A DNA stretch of 14,285 nt from Lachnospiraceae bacterium UBA3801 (GTDB lineage: Bacteria; Bacillota; Clostridia; Lachnospirales; Lachnospiraceae). This document shows positions 5,797-12,834 of this stretch, piece by piece (position 1 is the stretch's first letter; every line of letters begins with the position of its first letter). The stretch is taken from positions 1 through 14,285 of the forward strand of contig DFEN01000170.1 in the NCBI GenBank assembly GCA_002368685.1, in the 5' to 3' direction. The translations under genes and the position numbers were made by a program. The notes under the pieces are model-generated. The model searched no databases, had not been told where the DNA came from, and saw only the letters and a list, made by a program, of their open reading frames with translations.

Positions 5797-7590
5797 TTAG
5801 TCTGCTACCTTCTCCAGCCCCAGAGTCTTCGGCTCCGCCATCATCGAATAGTTTGTGTGATATATTACATATCCTGGTTTTGCCTGTGGCGGTTTCTTCA
5901 GATTCTTTCTCTCCGTATAGTCAATTTCCACCTTCGGTGCAGCACTACCGCTTGAGTAAAATGCCGCCAACGAAGCCGCTTCCTCAAATACACTATCCGG
6001 AACATCCTCCAGTCCCTTATCACTGGACTTGAGTTTAACGATTACATGTGAGCCCGGCATCTGTTTAGCATGAAACCACAGATCCTTACCTGTAGCAATA
6101 TTAAATGTCAGCTCATCATTTTGAATATTATTCTTACCTACAAATATATCATATCCCACGCTGGATATAAAATGAAGTGGACGGCCTTTTTCTTTTCTTC
6201 TGTCGCCCTTGTCTCTCCCCTTCTTCTTAAGGATTGAAGTCTCCTCCAGCTCTCTTCTAAGGTCAGCTATATCGGAGTCTGTCTCAGCTATTTCAAGCGA
6301 ATGCTTAACTGAGAGCAGATACTCCAGTTCTGCCTTCGTCTCTACAATGAAATTAGATAGGGCCTCAAATGTCCTCTTCTTCTTATTGTACTTAGCAAAA
6401 TACTTCTGAGCATTTTCCTTTGCACTAAGATCTTCGTCAAGAGGAATATCTATCTCCTGATTATCATAATAATTCGTGCATCTAAGGGACTTCTCACCAC
6501 CTTGAAGTTCATATCCATAGGTGTTAAGAAGCTCGCCGTATATACGGTATTTATCTCTATCCTCTGTATCCTTCAGCTGTCCCAGCTGCAGGTCGTACTT
6601 CCTGCTAGTTCTTTCTATCGCAGACTGAACAACCTTCTTGATATCAGCTGATTTATTTCTGACATTTAACTGTTTCTCTTTATTGTTATAGAAATCAATC
6701 AGTAGCTCCGATATCGAGTCGAATCTCTTAGCCTCTATATCAGTCTCCGAAAGAGTCGCTATATAATCCTTTGGAACGCCGTTAGAATAAATGATTCCAG
6801 GGGTATATTCGCCTGCTTTAATTCTAGCTATAACCCCCTGTATCTCGTCATATATTCTATCCTTTTCCTCTACTGTTATATCTCCAAAGCCTTTTCTTCC
6901 ATCCACACCAGCAGAGGCTGTTATATATTCCGCAGCAGATTTAGAAAAGCCCGTTATAGAAGTATAAATCGCCTTCGGAATAGGAAGCTGCGAGGAAACT
7001 AGTCTCTTCTCAAAGGTATATCTATCGAAAGGCTTCTCCTCATCCAGAGGATTAATCTTCCCCTGCGAATCAGGATATTCATAAACCTGACCAGGATATA
7101 TTATCCTTATCTTCTTATCGTCATCCTTTGAAACCGCCTCACTAAGATCTGGCATTACACGCTTGATAGAGTCCATTATTACCATATCAGAATCTGTAAG
7201 AATAATATTACTCTGTCTACCCATTATCTCGATTATGAGATGACGTTCACCCAGATCTCCCATCTCGTCCAGATGTTCGAATACAAAATCATATATTCGG
7301 TCAAACCCTGGTTGTTTTATGTCAACCAGCCTACCATTTGATAAATGCTTTCTAAGTAACATACAGAATGCAGGAGCCTGCATCGGAGCCTGAGGTAATT
7401 TATCCGCAAGATATACAATTGGTAGACCAGGGCTTGCAGAAATATAAACCTTAGTCTGTCCTTTAAAACCTTTTATTGTAAGTGTAATACTTTCAGAGGT
7501 TGGCTGCTGGATTTTAACAACTCTTCCGCCCAGACACGCATCCTTAATCTCTTTAATTACACCACTTATCACTATACCATCGTATGCCAT
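5797..7590 (-). CDS. rqcH: NFACT-family ribosome quality control factor (RqcH / Rqc2-like, formerly fibronectin-binding protein)
   Basis: This encodes a 597-residue NFACT protein. In Bacillus, RqcH binds 50S subunits carrying stalled peptidyl-tRNA, recruits alanyl-tRNA and adds a C-terminal alanine tail that marks the chain for degradation. The NFACT-N domain starts MAYDGIVISGVIKEI and keeps the residue pair D97-R98 (GFDRI) reported as essential for alanine tailing in B. subtilis RqcH. A helix-hairpin-helix region and a charged coiled coil (about 390-465) follow. The NFACT-R domain covers about 470-590, with DLWFHAKQMPGSHVIVK and the ending KPGYVIYHTNYS. Length and order are normal for the bacterial family. 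The ATG at 7590 has a short GAGG site five bases upstream. It is the first gene of a coupled cluster with the phosphodiesterase and CoA-transferase. I see no strong promoter; upstream lies a large palindromic repeat. Confidence 0.93.
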   Translation of the reverse strand: MAYDGIVISGVIKEIKDACLGGRVVKIQQPTSESITLTIKGFKGQTKVYISASPGLPIVYLADKLPQAPMQAPAFCMLLRKHLSNGRLVDIKQPGFDRIYDFVFEHLDEMGDLGERHLIIEIMGRQSNIILTDSDMVIMDSIKRVMPDLSEAVSKDDDKKIRIIYPGQVYEYPDSQGKINPLDEEKPFDRYTFEKRLVSSQLPIPKAIYTSITGFSKSAAEYITASAGVDGRKGFGDITVEEKDRIYDEIQGVIARIKAGEYTPGIIYSNGVPKDYIATLSETDIEAKRFDSISELLIDFYNNKEKQLNVRNKSADIKKVVQSAIERTSRKYDLQLGQLKDTEDRDKYRIYGELLNTYGYELQGGEKSLRCTNYYDNQEIDIPLDEDLSAKENAQKYFAKYNKKKRTFEALSNFIVETKAELEYLLSVKHSLEIAETDSDIADLRRELEETSILKKKGRDKGDRRKEKGRPLHFISSVGYDIFVGKNNIQNDELTFNIATGKDLWFHAKQMPGSHVIVKLKSSDKGLEDVPDSVFEEAASLAAFYSSGSAAPKVEIDYTERKNLKKPPQAKPGYVIYHTNYSMMAEPKTLGLEKVAD

Positions 7591-7617
7591 AACTGCCTCA
7601 TCTTAGATGTATTGAAT

Positions 7618-7687
7618 AAATAGGGACGGGTGTGCAAATAGGGACGTTTCTGTTTTGCATATGTGCAAAACAGAAACGACCCTATTT
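7618..7687. repeat. Intergenic 24-bp inverted repeat plus direct repeat (REP/RAYT- or MITE-like element)
   Basis: Arms 7636-7659 and 7664-7687 are 24-base inverted repeats with one mismatch around a 4-base loop TATG. The left arm reads AAATAGGG-A-CGTTTCTGTTTTGCA; the reverse complement of the right arm differs only by T at the ninth base. The first 11 bases of the arm (AAATAGGGACG) also occur as a direct repeat at 7618-7628, followed by GGTGTGC. No open reading frame or T-run is present. I recall GGGACG(G)TTCTGTTTTGC-like palindromes near Y1-type (RAYT/IS200-like) transposases in many Firmicutes, but did not verify this. It lies between glgA and rqcH and, if transcribed, would form a very stable hairpin after glgA that could end or protect that mRNA. 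Confidence 0.75.
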
Positions 7688-7710
7688 ACTCACTTCATTT
7701 GTTTCAATAT

Positions 7711-9147
7711 TTAAATCTCTGAATAGAGCTGCTCGTAAATCTTAGCACTCTGATCCCAGCTGAAATCTTTCTGCATAGCTCTCTTCATCATTTCCTGCCA
7801 TGCTGGCTTATCATCGAAGAAGATGCGCTTTGAATAATTAATAGTATTCAGAAGCTCTCTTGCATCATAATTAGCGAAACTGAAACCAGTACCGGTTCCT
7901 TCATATTCGTTGTAAGGCTCTACTGTATCCTTAAGTCCACCTGTCTCACGAACTATTGGAAGAGAACCATACTTAAGAGCCATAAGCTGTGTCAGTCCAC
8001 AAGGCTCAAATCTTGATGGAACAAGTATACTATCACAACCTGCATATATCTTATGAGATAACTCATCACTGAAGTAAATATTCGCTGAAAGCTTAGCAGG
8101 ATGGAAGCCCTGATAATACTTAAACATTTCTTCGTATCTTCTATCTCCAGTTCCAAGAACAACGAGCTGAGTACCATCCGTCATGATATCGTTCATGATG
8201 TGATCTATCAGATCAAGTCCCTTCTGATCCGTGAGTCGAGATACTATACCCATCATATAAGCATTCTCATCTTCGGGAAGTCCGAGTTCTCTCTGAAGCG
8301 CAAGCTTATTCTTAACCTTATTCTTCTTATAGTTTCTGGTATTATATTTACATTCTATCTTCTCATCCTTAGCAGGATTGAAAATGTCATAATCAATACC
8401 ATTTACTATGCCCCATAGAGACTGCCAACGTGCCTGCAGCAAACCGTCTAGACCTTCACCATAATATGGAGTCTGAATCTCGTGAGCATAAGTATTCGAA
8501 ACTGTTGTAATCTTATCCGCATATACAAGTCCGCCCTTCAGCATACTTGCATCCTTATTCATTTCCAGCTTGTCAGGTGTGAAGAGATCACTTGGAAGTC
8601 CGGAATACTCCTGAACTGTCTTGATATCCCAACGACCCTGGAACTGAAGATTATGAATAGTCATAATTGACTTGATTCCCTGATAAAATGGATTACTAGC
8701 GAAAAGCGTTTTAAGATAAACCGGAACCAGACCAGACTGCCAATCGTGACAGTGAATAATGTCAGGTCTGAAGCCTATACTTGGGAGAATTGATAGAGCC
8801 GCCTTACAGAAATAGCAGAACTTCTCTATATCCCATTTAACATCGCCATAAATGTTGAATCCGTTGAAGTAATATTCATTATCGATGAAGTATACAGGAA
8901 CTCCTTCATACTCCATGTACATAACACCAACATACTGCTGCTTCCAGCCGATATCCATATGGAAATGTGTTATATACTTCATGTTCTTCTTAAACTTCTC
9001 AGGAAGACACATATAATTAGGAATAATGACTCTTACATCATATTCATTACGATTAAACTTCTTAGGAAGTGTTCCTACTACATCTGCAAGTCCGCCGGTC
9101 TTAATAAATGGAACACATTCTGAAGCAATATATGCTACTTTTTTCAT
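7711..9147 (-). CDS. glgA: Glycogen synthase (ADP-glucose type, GT5)
   Basis: This encodes a 478-residue GT5 glycosyltransferase that extends alpha-1,4-glucan from ADP-glucose in the cytoplasm for glycogen storage. The N-terminal Rossmann domain carries the ADP-glucose motif K16-T-G-G-L-ADVVG. IIHCHDWQSGLVPVYLK and MTIHNLQFQG are family blocks near residues 130-170. The C-terminal domain contains GIVSRLTDQKGLDL, the catalytic VPSRFEPCGLTQLMALKYGS with the conserved glutamate of the E-x7-E region, and RETGGLKDTV. The length is typical (about 475-480). The ATG at 9147 follows GGGAGGA at 9156-9162. It has its own extended -10 promoter, and no other glg gene is nearby, so it seems to be a single-gene unit ending at the large palindrome. 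Confidence 0.97.
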   Translation of the reverse strand: MKKVAYIASECVPFIKTGGLADVVGTLPKKFNRNEYDVRVIIPNYMCLPEKFKKNMKYITHFHMDIGWKQQYVGVMYMEYEGVPVYFIDNEYYFNGFNIYGDVKWDIEKFCYFCKAALSILPSIGFRPDIIHCHDWQSGLVPVYLKTLFASNPFYQGIKSIMTIHNLQFQGRWDIKTVQEYSGLPSDLFTPDKLEMNKDASMLKGGLVYADKITTVSNTYAHEIQTPYYGEGLDGLLQARWQSLWGIVNGIDYDIFNPAKDEKIECKYNTRNYKKNKVKNKLALQRELGLPEDENAYMMGIVSRLTDQKGLDLIDHIMNDIMTDGTQLVVLGTGDRRYEEMFKYYQGFHPAKLSANIYFSDELSHKIYAGCDSILVPSRFEPCGLTQLMALKYGSLPIVRETGGLKDTVEPYNEYEGTGTGFSFANYDARELLNTINYSKRIFFDDKPAWQEMMKRAMQKDFSWDQSAKIYEQLYSEI

Positions 9148-9187
9148 ACACTAAATCCTCCCAGTTAACTGAAAATACCCACTCATA

Positions 9188-9196
9188 ATTATATCA
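9188..9196 (-). promoter_or_regulatory. Extended -10 promoter of glgA
   Basis: The minus strand shows TGATATAAT: a perfect -10 TATAAT (9193-9188) preceded by the extended TGn element (9196-9194). No good -35 box is found at 16-18 bases upstream, where the sequence is TGTTAA-like, so activity would rest on the extended -10. Transcription would start near 9181, about 34 bases before the glgA ATG. Two copies of TAGTGTT (9200-9206 and 9213-9219, 13-base period) lie immediately upstream and could be a protein-binding site, which is speculation. Confidence 0.55.
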
Positions 9197-9216
9197 TTAA
9201 ACACTAAGTTTTAACA

Positions 9217-9867
9217 CTATTTATTAAGCTTGATTTCTAGAAATTTCTTAATCATATCTACGCATCCGCTGATACCCAGCTTCGATGTGTCTAGTGATAA
9301 ATCATAGTTCTTAATATCTGTCCACTCACATCCAGTATACTTGAAATAGTAGTCAGCCTTTCTCTCATCAACCTTAGCCAGATAGTTTCTAAGCTCATTC
9401 TCTGGCATGTAATGTCTAGAGGCTGCTCTCTTCATCTTGAAACCAATAGGAGCATGGACAAATACATTTATCGCATTTGGATTATCCTTCAAAATGTAAT
9501 TAGCACATCTACCAACAATGATGCAGGACTCTCTATGAGCCAGCTCAGTGATTATCTCTGACTGATAGTCATATATATTCCTGATATATACCATATCGTC
9601 ATCAGCAATCTTTGTTGTCAGCACATCATCAACCTCTGGTGAAGGGAGTGGATCTGTATATATTGCTTTCGCTACATCAAATAGAGAAGTATCCTTGATT
9701 CTGTCATCATGTGCGACGGCATCATCCTTCATGTTTTCATTCTTAGATACAAGTCTGAACATCTCGCTGTTATAGCAATTAACCCCAAGTTCTTCCGCCA
9801 GTCTTGTTCCAATCTTCTGACCACCGGAGCAATACTCTCTAGCTATAGTGATTACGAATTTTTCCAT
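9217..9867 (-). CDS. Cytidylate kinase-like family protein
   Basis: This encodes a 216-residue P-loop protein of the cytidylate_kin2 (AAA_26) family, common in Clostridia and distinct from canonical Cmk. The N-terminus FVITIAREYCSGGQKIGTRLAEELG (residues 4-28) is the nucleotide-binding loop in the family form, S-G-G-x-x-I-G, with C replacing the usual F/Y-G before SGG. Further blocks are ESCIIVGRCANYIL (about 113-126), NVFVHAP and the lid-like KVDERKADYYFKYTGCEW, followed by YDLSLDTSKLG; these are all conserved in the family. The substrate is not established, so I give no symbol; CMP kinase activity is only inferred from homology. A strong AGGAGGGG site lies at 9873-9880. It follows yebC by 21 bases and is probably co-transcribed with it; glgA downstream has its own promoter. 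Confidence 0.85.
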   Translation of the reverse strand: MEKFVITIAREYCSGGQKIGTRLAEELGVNCYNSEMFRLVSKNENMKDDAVAHDDRIKDTSLFDVAKAIYTDPLPSPEVDDVLTTKIADDDMVYIRNIYDYQSEIITELAHRESCIIVGRCANYILKDNPNAINVFVHAPIGFKMKRAASRHYMPENELRNYLAKVDERKADYYFKYTGCEWTDIKNYDLSLDTSKLGISGCVDMIKKFLEIKLNK

Positions 9868-9888
9868 ACGTTCCCCTCCTCATTCTAG

Positions 9889-10614
9889 TTATTCTACGTT
9901 TGTATATACATCCTGAACGTCATCATCTGCATCCAGAAGATCAAGTATTCTATCAAGATTCTTCTGATCTTCCTCAGATGCTACTGCCACATAGTTCTGA
10001 GGTATCATTGTAACCTCTGCAGAGGCCATTACTATTCCTTCTTTCTCAAGTGCAGCTCTTACATCTGAGAAGTCATTTGGAGCAGTGATTATCTCAAAAG
10101 AATCTTCTTCCTCTGCGAAGTCTTCAGCACCTGCCTCAAGTGCCATCATCATCAGATCATCCGCCTCAAGCTCTGTATCTTCCTTAGCTATGATAATCTG
10201 TCCCTTCTCATCAAACATATAAGATACGCATCCAGTAGTACCGATACTTCCGCCGCCCTTTGTAAATGCACTTCTTACGTTTGCAGCAGTACGGTTCTTG
10301 TTATCTGTAAGGCACTTAACTATAATAGCTATTCCACCTGGGCCATAGCCCTCATATGTATTATATGAATAATTAACATTCTCAAGATCACCAGCAGCCT
10401 TCTTGATACCTCTTTCGATTGTATCATTTGGCATGTTGTTAGCCTTTGCCTTTGCTATTACATCACGCAGCTTTGAATTATTATCTGGGTTTGGGCCACC
10501 CTCTTTAACTGCTACAGCAATTTCACGTCCAATGACTGTGAAAGCCTTTCCCTTAGCTGCATCGTTCTTTTCCTTCTTAACTCTAATGTTTGCAAATTTT
10601 GAATGTCCTGACAT
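9889..10614 (-). CDS. yebC: YebC/PmpR (TACO1) family translation factor or regulator
   Basis: This encodes a 241-residue protein of the YebC family, long annotated as DNA-binding regulators and more recently tied to translation of difficult sequences such as polyproline stretches, like mitochondrial TACO1. The N-terminus [32 protein letters not shown] is the signature, with F7 in place of the usual tryptophan, a form I associate with Lachnospiraceae. [36 protein letters not shown] lies at about 83-118, and the C-terminus ends in a typical acidic [16 protein letters not shown]. The length is normal. The ATG at 10614 follows TAAGAGGAAA at 10621-10630, the same ten bases found before alr. A TATAAA (10646-10651) lies upstream but lacks a convincing -35, so the gene may be read from the CBS-protein promoter. 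Confidence 0.95.
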   Translation of the reverse strand: MSGHSKFANIRVKKEKNDAAKGKAFTVIGREIAVAVKEGGPNPDNNSKLRDVIAKAKANNMPNDTIERGIKKAAGDLENVNYSYNTYEGYGPGGIAIIVKCLTDNKNRTAANVRSAFTKGGGSIGTTGCVSYMFDEKGQIIIAKEDTELEADDLMMMALEAGAEDFAEEEDSFEIITAPNDFSDVRAALEKEGIVMASAEVTMIPQNYVAVASEEDQKNLDRILDLLDADDDVQDVYTNVE

Positions 10615-10708
10615 TTTATTTTTCCTCTTACTTCCTTTTTCTATTTTTATACTTAGCCACTTTGTCCGATTATTATCTTCAAATCATTCTTGAAAGCTTT
10701 TGTTTTAG

Positions 10709-11518
10709 TTACTCGGAATCTTGTGGCTCACTTTCGCTCATCTTTGTAATCTTAACCGACTTAATCAGCATATCCTCGACCTCAAGAATATCAAACGAGA
10801 ATCCCCCATAATCAATATGAAGATTCTCATCCTCCTTTGGAAATCCTCCCAGCTTATAGAGAAGAAATCCATTGAGGGTTTCTATATCTGTGTCCGGAAA
10901 CTCGAGCCCCTCTATCTCCGACTCCAGATCATGCAGCTTGATCATTCCATCTGCCACATAACCATCGTTACTAGTTTCCATCACTTCTTCAGTTTCAGAA
11001 TCATGTTCATCCCAGATATTTCCAACTATCTCTTCGAGAACATCCTCCAGCGTTACCAGTCCATCTGTCTGACCATATTCATCAAGAACTATAGCCATAT
11101 GCTTCTTCTCTTTTTGCATCGTCTTCAGAAGCTTCAGCGTATCGTACGCCGGATGGATAATAAGTGCTTCTTCTATCACGTCTGTAACACTGGCTTCCGG
11201 ATTCTCAAGGTACAGCTTGGTCATATCCTTTAGGTGTACCATTCCGATTATATTATCAATATCCTCTTCATATACAGGATATCTCGAATAACCACTGTCC
11301 AGGCAATCGTTTATTATCTCACCTATCGTTGATTCCTTATTCACAGCGTAGATATTACTGCGACTGGTCATTATTTCTCTGACCTGCATATCATCCAGAT
11401 CAAGGATATTCGAAATCATCTCCACCTCATCCTCTTGAATGAAGCCCGACTTCTGCCCCTCCTCGACCATGGAGAGAATCTCTTCTTCTACCTGTTCTTC
11501 GTCTTTTTTCTTAAACAT
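10709..11518 (-). CDS. CBS-domain CorC/HlyC-type protein without membrane domain
   Basis: This encodes a 269-residue soluble protein with the hemolysin C/CorC layout. An acidic helical N-terminus (1-40) with the linker GFIQEDEVEMISNILDLDDMQVREIM leads into paired CBS domains at about 44-103 and 112-168, including YSRYPVYEEDIDNIIGMVHLKD and MAIVLDEYGQTDGLVTLEDVLEEIVG. A CorC_HlyC (transporter-associated) domain follows at about 180-260, with DTDIETLNGFLLYKLG. The DUF21/CNNM transmembrane domain of the larger family members is absent, as in E. coli CorC (about 290 residues). Relatives bind ATP/Mg and are linked to magnesium or cobalt efflux, though the role of the short forms is uncertain. A TAGGAG site (11523-11528) precedes the ATG and an extended -10 promoter lies further upstream. 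The hemolysin label is historical. Confidence 0.87.
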   Translation of the reverse strand: MFKKKDEEQVEEEILSMVEEGQKSGFIQEDEVEMISNILDLDDMQVREIMTSRSNIYAVNKESTIGEIINDCLDSGYSRYPVYEEDIDNIIGMVHLKDMTKLYLENPEASVTDVIEEALIIHPAYDTLKLLKTMQKEKKHMAIVLDEYGQTDGLVTLEDVLEEIVGNIWDEHDSETEEVMETSNDGYVADGMIKLHDLESEIEGLEFPDTDIETLNGFLLYKLGGFPKEDENLHIDYGGFSFDILEVEDMLIKSVKITKMSESEPQDSE

Positions 11519-11557
11519 AAAACTCCTATTATGATTTAATTTAATAACTGTCTTTTC

Positions 11558-11566
11558 ATTGTATCA
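11558..11566 (-). promoter_or_regulatory. Extended -10 promoter upstream of the CBS/CorC gene
   Basis: The minus strand reads TGATACAAT: a -10 box TACAAT (11563-11558, five of six matches) preceded by TGn (11566-11564). The region 17 bases upstream gives no good -35; a TAGACA box lies too far upstream to pair with it. Transcription would start near 11551, about 33 bases before the ATG at 11518. It separates the CBS-yebC-kinase group from nnr-alr. Confidence 0.5.
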
Positions 11567-11622
11567 TAAATACTTCATTTAATCGACTAATATAGCTAAA
11601 TTGTCTACACAAATATAGCCGC

Positions 11623-12786
11623 TTAAACTAAATAATTTACCACGTAGCATTCTTTTCCATTTTTCATATATACTCTTGGAACTCGTCTGCTGATATTACA
11701 TACTTCCTCATAATTAAAGCTATTAGCAGGTTCAGCAACCTCTTCAACGGAAATGCTCCTGTCCCCTTGAGTTCCAAAAAGAACTACTTCGTCGCCTACC
11801 TTAACTGGTGACGCCTTATCTATCTCAGTAACATCCACCATTATCTGGTCCATGCATACACGTCCTACTATTGGCGCGTACTGTCCATTTATAAGAACTC
11901 TTCCGACATTTGAAAGTGCTCTAGGATAACCGTCCGCATATCCAACTGCTACAGTAGCTATTCTAGTATCCTTCTCAGTTGTATAGGTCCATCCGTATCC
12001 TACTCCGCGACCTGCATGAAGCGTCTTAATATGAACCACCTTAGACTTAAGTGTCATGGCAGGCTTAAGAACAACTGACTTATCTATCTCCTCTGATGGA
12101 TATAGACCATAGATTACTATACCAAGCCTGTACATATTATAGCCATCAGAATGTATCTCCATGGCACCAGCACTGTTATCGATATGCTTTATCTCGAAAC
12201 TGGCTCCGCGGCTTTCCATTTCAGATACGAACCAGCTGAAGTTTTCATATTGCTTTTTAGCATCTGATTTGTCAATATAGTCTGCCTTAGCATAATGTGT
12301 GAAGATGCCTTCAACATCTACACCTTCCATATTGTAAACATCCATCGCAAGCTCCACTTCAGAATCTTTGCACTGGAAGCCTATGCGACTCATACCACTA
12401 TCAACCTTGATGTGAACCTTTGCATTTTTTCCCAAGCGTAGTGCAATTTCAGAAAGCTTTGCGGCCTCGTCCTTATCATATATAGCAATAGTCACATTAT
12501 GCTCTATTGCCCTTACATAGTCCTCCACATCTGTATATCCAAGAATCAGAATAGGCTTCGTAATTTCAGCATTTCTTAGCTCCACCGCCTCATCCATAGT
12601 GGCTACTGCATAGTAGTCCGCCAGATCATCCATTTCCTTTGCGAGAGGAACTGAACCATGTCCATAAGCATCCGCCTTAATGACAAGGCAGGTCTTCTTA
12701 TCACTTGGATTCAGTGCCTTCACTGTCTCGATATTATATCTGATTGCATCTAAGTCTATGTCTGCTTCTACTCTTCTGTAACTCAT
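11623..12786 (-). CDS. alr: Alanine racemase
   Basis: This encodes a 387-residue PLP enzyme that interconverts L- and D-alanine, supplying D-Ala for peptidoglycan. The N-terminal barrel has LVIKADAYGHG with the PLP lysine at K37, and KVDSGMSRIGF, THYAKAD and HIDNSAGA further on. The C-terminal domain has GRGVGYGWTY with the catalytic tyrosine at Y264, AVGYADGYPR and GRVCMDQIMVDVT. I chose the ATG at 12786 because the TAAGAGGAAA ribosome binding site (12791-12800) sits right before it. An in-frame TTG at 12819 would add eleven residues but would place this site inside the gene. The length is normal for the family. It follows nnr by 48 bases, a pairing (nnr-alr) seen in many Firmicutes, and is followed by 104 bases carrying the next gene's promoter. 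Confidence 0.97.
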   Translation of the reverse strand: MSYRRVEADIDLDAIRYNIETVKALNPSDKKTCLVIKADAYGHGSVPLAKEMDDLADYYAVATMDEAVELRNAEITKPILILGYTDVEDYVRAIEHNVTIAIYDKDEAAKLSEIALRLGKNAKVHIKVDSGMSRIGFQCKDSEVELAMDVYNMEGVDVEGIFTHYAKADYIDKSDAKKQYENFSWFVSEMESRGASFEIKHIDNSAGAMEIHSDGYNMYRLGIVIYGLYPSEEIDKSVVLKPAMTLKSKVVHIKTLHAGRGVGYGWTYTTEKDTRIATVAVGYADGYPRALSNVGRVLINGQYAPIVGRVCMDQIMVDVTEIDKASPVKVGDEVVLFGTQGDRSISVEEVAEPANSFNYEEVCNISRRVPRVYMKNGKECYVVNYLV

Positions 12787-12834
12787 GATTTTTCCTCTTA
12801 TATATTTATGATTCTCCAAATCGCCAATTTCATT

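Noticed and set aside
10646..10651. TATAAA as a yebC promoter
   Set aside because: No -35 match at 16-18 bases and no TGn extension, so it was not listed as a feature.
10721..11233. Plus-strand open frame of 170 codons
   Set aside because: It lies antisense to the CBS/CorC gene, whose domains are intact and continuous, and it has no family features.
11589..11619. Direct repeat AATATAGC (11589-11596 and 11612-11619) after alr
   Set aside because: Eight bases of AT-rich sequence occurring twice in a short gap is likely chance, with no pairing or known site.
12787..12819. TTG start for alr adding eleven residues
   Set aside because: The TAAGAGGAAA ribosome binding site lies inside the extension and points to the ATG at 12786, which also matches the family N-terminus.
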